Positions 6,705 to 8,930 of a DNA stretch of 8,930 nucleotides are shown here, piece by piece. The stretch lies in the NCBI GenBank assembly GCA_046155505.1, contig JBJXFK010000182.1, positions 1 to 8,930 of the forward strand, written 5' to 3'. The notes under the pieces are model-generated. The model saw only the letters and a list, made by a program, of their open reading frames with translations. It ran no database searches and was not told the DNA's origin. This DNA is from JBJXFK01 sp046155505 (GTDB lineage Bacteria; Planctomycetota; Phycisphaerae; UBA1845; Fen-1342). The first letter of the stretch is position 1; each line of letters begins with the position of its first letter. The position numbers were made by a program, and so were the translations under genes.

Positions 6705-7548
6705 GACCGGCCACACTCCGTTTCGGGCACGCCGCTTCAGTCATGGCGCACGCCTCCGGCCAGCGGATGATCGGCCGAGCCGAGTTATCAGTACGGAGCA
6801 CGTGGCGGGCGAACAGCTCGGCCCCCGCCCGAGACCGGTCATCCAACTTGAATTTCAAACACCGAAACAAATACCTCTCCGCCAATTCCACCGGCCAGCC
6901 CAGCCCCGGCCCCTGCTCGCGGGCGATTTCCGCCGCCGCGAGGACGCCGCGATCACGGGCCGATTCCAGCAATTCCGCGATTGCGTCGAGCTCTTCGCCA
7001 CCGAGCGCGCGATCATCCGCCCGCGCCGCCCAGACCGCGAACACGAACGGCAAGCCCGTGTGCTGTCGCCACGCGCCGCCGAGGTCGATCTCGTACGCGA
7101 AACTGCCGCGCCGCTGGTCCACGACTTTGTCGCCGATCAGCAGCACCGACTCAAACGTGTCGATCGGATCGCGCCGCGCGTCGATCGGGCGGATTTCGAT
7201 CTCGCGTTCGAACCACTCACGCCAGATCACACGCGATAGCGCCACCGACGTATGCGAATCGCCGTCTACGCAGAGGGTCTGAATCTTGTGCGGCGGCACC
7301 TGCGAAAACACGCGGACGGTCATGGTCTCGCCGTCGCAGGCGATCACGGCGTCACTAATCACTTGCAAGCGGCCCGCACTGCGGATCACGTCCACGATCG
7401 GCAGCAGCGCGACATCGACCTGGCCGACTTCCAGTTTGGCCTGCAACGCCGACGGCACGGCGGGCGTGATGTGCAGTCCCGGCTCGCGGTCCAGCCCATG
7501 AATGAGCGGTCGAGCATTCAAGAACGAAACAACACCAATCCGTCGCAC
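6697..7548 (-). CDS. mqnA: Chorismate dehydratase of the futalosine pathway
   Basis: MqnA dehydrates chorismate to 3-[(1-carboxyvinyl)oxy]benzoate, the first committed step of futalosine-dependent menaquinone synthesis, in the cytoplasm. Its fold is that of a periplasmic-binding-protein-like enzyme. Signatures are IGVVSFLNARPLIHGLD (4-20), the S/T-rich DGDSHTSVAL (95-104), LLIGDKVV (136-143) and DLGGAWRQHTGLPFVFAVWA (155-174). At 283 residues it is normal apart from a C-terminal tail (about 252-283) that does not look conserved. GTG 7548 is chosen because it gives the family N-terminus and GGGAG lies 9 bases upstream; GTG 7554 would leave only 3 bases. The stop overlaps the toxin start by 8 bases. 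It heads the minus-strand string toxin, antitoxin, mqnC, MORN-like protein; mqnB, mqnD and mqnE are not in the window. Confidence 0.94.
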   Translation of the reverse strand: MRRIGVVSFLNARPLIHGLDREPGLHITPAVPSALQAKLEVGQVDVALLPIVDVIRSAGRLQVISDAVIACDGETMTVRVFSQVPPHKIQTLCVDGDSHTSVALSRVIWREWFEREIEIRPIDARRDPIDTFESVLLIGDKVVDQRRGSFAYEIDLGGAWRQHTGLPFVFAVWAARADDRALGGEELDAIAELLESARDRGVLAAAEIAREQGPGLGWPVELAERYLFRCLKFKLDDRSRAGAELFARHVLRTDNSARPIIRWPEACAMTEAACPKRSVAGHV

Positions 7549-7557
7549 TGTCACACT

Positions 7558-7562
7558 CTCCC
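7558..7562 (-). promoter_or_regulatory. Ribosome binding site deciding the mqnA GTG start
   Basis: GGGAG on the minus strand lies 9 bases before GTG 7548 but only 3 before GTG 7554, which selects the former as the mqnA start. The resulting N-terminus MRRIGVVSFLNARPL also matches the family best. Confidence 0.65.
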
Positions 7563-7618
7563 GAAAATTCGCGTGTTCGAACTCACGAAGCCGCGCAACC
7601 GATCGCAATCGCACTCGG

Positions 7619-7626
7619 AGTATACT
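7619..7626. promoter_or_regulatory. Possible -10 element for mqnA (AGTATACT)
   Basis: The 8-base palindrome AGTATACT contains TATACT on both strands, 5 of 6 bases of the -10 consensus. On the minus strand it is about 70 bases before the mqnA start. No matching -35 stands at 16-18 bases on either strand, so this is a weak candidate. It is the only AT-rich spot between mqnA and the TTCGAA palindrome. Confidence 0.3.
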
Positions 7627-7653
7627 GCCCGCCACGGGCCGGCCGCCCGGCAA

Positions 7654-7681
7654 TTGACACGAAGCTTTCGAAGTTTCGAAA
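7654..7681. promoter_or_regulatory. Consensus -35 box with an operator-like palindrome between divergent genes
   Basis: On the plus strand a perfect TTGACA (7654-7659) is followed six bases later by TTTCGAAGTTTCGAAA (7666-7681), two 7-base half-sites inverted around a GT. TTCGAA, itself a palindrome, occurs twice in it. No good -10 hexamer follows at 16-18 bases, so the promoter is incomplete or uses another sigma factor. The site lies about midway between the divergent starts of mqnA (7548) and the exported protein (7759), where a repressor could control both. The motif is seen; the function is inferred. Confidence 0.42.
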
Positions 7682-7758
7682 AGTGTGAAAGGCAGCGCCG
7701 CGTGCTCAGTGCGTAGTGACTCGTCGCCAACGCTGATTGGCACGGCGGAGATTTGCGA

Positions 7759-8930
7759 GTGAGTATTATCGTCAGCGCGGTACTCTGGGTCGCGCTGCTT
7801 GCGCACGTCGCACTCGTGCAGTCTAATCCGGCCGGCGCGCCGCAAATGCTTGGCTCAACCGATCGCCTGACGCTCGCATGGCGCGATTGGCCAGTTAGCG
7901 ACGGGCCGGTTCGGCGTGCGGTGCGGGCAATCGCGACTTCAAGTGCCGCTCAGAACGACAGCCTGCGATCCGGCGTCGAACTTATCGAGTTGCTCGACCA
8001 AACCTCCGGCGTGCTCAGCTTTCGCCCAGCCGAGCAAGCAGCGAATACGCCAGACGCACCGCCGATCGCAATATGCGCCATCGAATGCGGCGACGCCCGA
8101 AAGGCCGAAGCCGTGTCCGCCGCGCTGGGCGCGCTGCTGCGGTCGCTCAATCCAGCCACACCCGTTCGCGAGCGCAACGAGGCCGCCAATGAGATCGCGT
8201 CGGTAACGCTCGGGCAAACATCGATCGAAATATCTTGGGCGAGCCGGTCCAATTGGGTTTTGGCCGCGACAGCGTCGCGCGCGCTCGCCGAAGTGCTGAA
8301 TGCTCACGCAATGCCAGGATTCGAGCTTCACGGCAGCGCCGCGGCACACCTCAAGAGTGCCCTGCCGACCGCGCCGGGATTTGGTTGTTTCGTCGATATC
8401 GGCTTCGTCGCCGACTTGCTCACGCACATACTCGATACGGCAATGCCGCGCGAGCAAGTCGCCGAGATTTGCGGCGTGTTTCGGCGCTTGAGCGGCTCGC
8501 TTCCCGCGGTTGCGGCGCGCGTCGAGTTTCCGGCTTCGCAGCCCGCGCGAACGCACGTCGCACTGACGCTTCCGAACGACTCGATTCTGCTGCGTGCCGC
8601 TCGCGGTGCTCGCCCGATCACCGCCGCCGACGTGTGCGGCGTTCCCGTCGACGCATATTGGGTACAGGTGTGGCGACTGGACCTGAACGCCGCAGTGCAA
8701 GCAGCACTCGAATCGCTCGACGCATCCAGCCCCGACACGCGTTCGACGCTGCTCGTGCTCGACGCATCCGCCGGCCTCGCGCTCGGTTTTTCACCGCTCA
8801 ATCAGTTGCTGCCCGCCGTCGGCGAAACGTGGACAATTTACGACGCACCCGCGAACGGCGGCCTGCTGGGCTTCGGCACGGTCGCCGTCATTCGGCTGCG
8901 CGACGAAAACGCGATCGGCGCGATGCTGCC
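7759..8930 (+). CDS. Large exported protein, DUF3352-like pattern, C-terminus outside window
   Basis: From GTG 7759 the plus frame stays open for 390 codons to the right edge, which is strong evidence of coding in this GC-rich DNA. GGAG ends 8 bases before the GTG and an in-frame TGA at 7717 excludes a long upstream extension. The product begins MSIIVSAVLWVALLAHVALV, a signal peptide or anchor, with likely cleavage near residue 22 or later. The mature part alternates Ala/Leu-rich helices and strands: PIAICAIECGDARKAEAVSA near 98-117, SNWVLAATASRALAEVL near 169-185, GFGCFVDIGFVADLL near 207-221, and, near the end, LLPAVGETWTIYDAPANGG with VAVIRLRDENAIGAML. The last pattern (LLP-x-x-G-x-x-W plus a V-I-R-L-R-D strand) recalls the secreted, planctomycete-rich DUF3352-like proteins of unknown function. 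The gene is divergent from mqnA. That it is coding is fairly sure; the family is tentative. Confidence 0.72.
   Translation, partial: MSIIVSAVLWVALLAHVALVQSNPAGAPQMLGSTDRLTLAWRDWPVSDGPVRRAVRAIATSSAAQNDSLRSGVELIELLDQTSGVLSFRPAEQAANTPDAPPIAICAIECGDARKAEAVSAALGALLRSLNPATPVRERNEAANEIASVTLGQTSIEISWASRSNWVLAATASRALAEVLNAHAMPGFELHGSAAAHLKSALPTAPGFGCFVDIGFVADLLTHILDTAMPREQVAEICGVFRRLSGSLPAVAARVEFPASQPARTHVALTLPNDSILLRAARGARPITAADVCGVPVDAYWVQVWRLDLNAAVQAALESLDASSPDTRSTLLVLDASAGLALGFSPLNQLLPAVGETWTIYDAPANGGLLGFGTVAVIRLRDENAIGAML

Noticed and set aside
7549..7845. N-terminal extension of MqnA to 382 residues
   Set aside because: It crosses the intergenic palindrome and enters the divergent exported-protein gene. 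GTG 7548 gives the family start and has a ribosome site.
7939..8700. 253-codon open frame on the minus strand at the right end
   Set aside because: The plus frame from GTG 7759 has a ribosome site, a signal peptide and a fully open run to the edge. The minus frame is its shadow.

Overview
The window looks like chromosomal DNA from a high-GC Planctomycetota-type bacterium. The evidence is the protein mix: an exported beta-propeller (PQQ-like) protein with a W-P-x-W-R-G-P start, a membrane-anchored double zinc ribbon next to prkA, futalosine-pathway menaquinone genes, and a large exported protein of a style common in planctomycetes. This is inference from protein style; no rRNA or other phylogenetic marker is present.

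Layout. Bases 1-164 (minus) hold the N-terminus of an exported beta-propeller protein that runs off the left edge. A gene-free gap of about 450 bases follows and contains a hairpin terminator just beyond prkA. The kinase gene prkA (614-2674, minus) has a good sigma70-like promoter and a leader hairpin. Upstream of it is a small membrane zinc-ribbon gene (2848-3333, minus). A divergent intergenic region with two inverted repeats leads to ispF (3510-3986, plus; MEP isoprenoid pathway), which ends 3 bases from the end of a convergent gene.

The right half is dominated by one tightly packed minus-strand gene string from 7548 down to 3990: mqnA (chorismate dehydratase), a RelE/ParE-type toxin, a Phd-like antitoxin, mqnC (cyclic dehypoxanthinyl futalosine synthase) and a MORN/YwqK-like protein. 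mqnA overlaps the toxin by 8 bases, the toxin overlaps the antitoxin by 17, and mqnC is one base from the MORN-like gene. A toxin-antitoxin pair is therefore embedded between two menaquinone genes. Divergent from mqnA, a GTG-started exported protein (7759 to the right edge, plus) stays open to the end of the window.

The most unusual signals are in mqnC and around it. mqnC carries two unrelated repeat elements read in frame: a 90-bp near-perfect inverted repeat built of 8-bp units inside the coding region, and three 9-bp repeats near its start. The toxin-antitoxin pair is translationally interlocked with the menaquinone genes. Several intergenic palindromes look like operators. Menaquinone and isoprenoid (side-chain precursor) synthesis are both represented, but ispF is on the opposite strand from the mqn genes and there is no sign of co-regulation.
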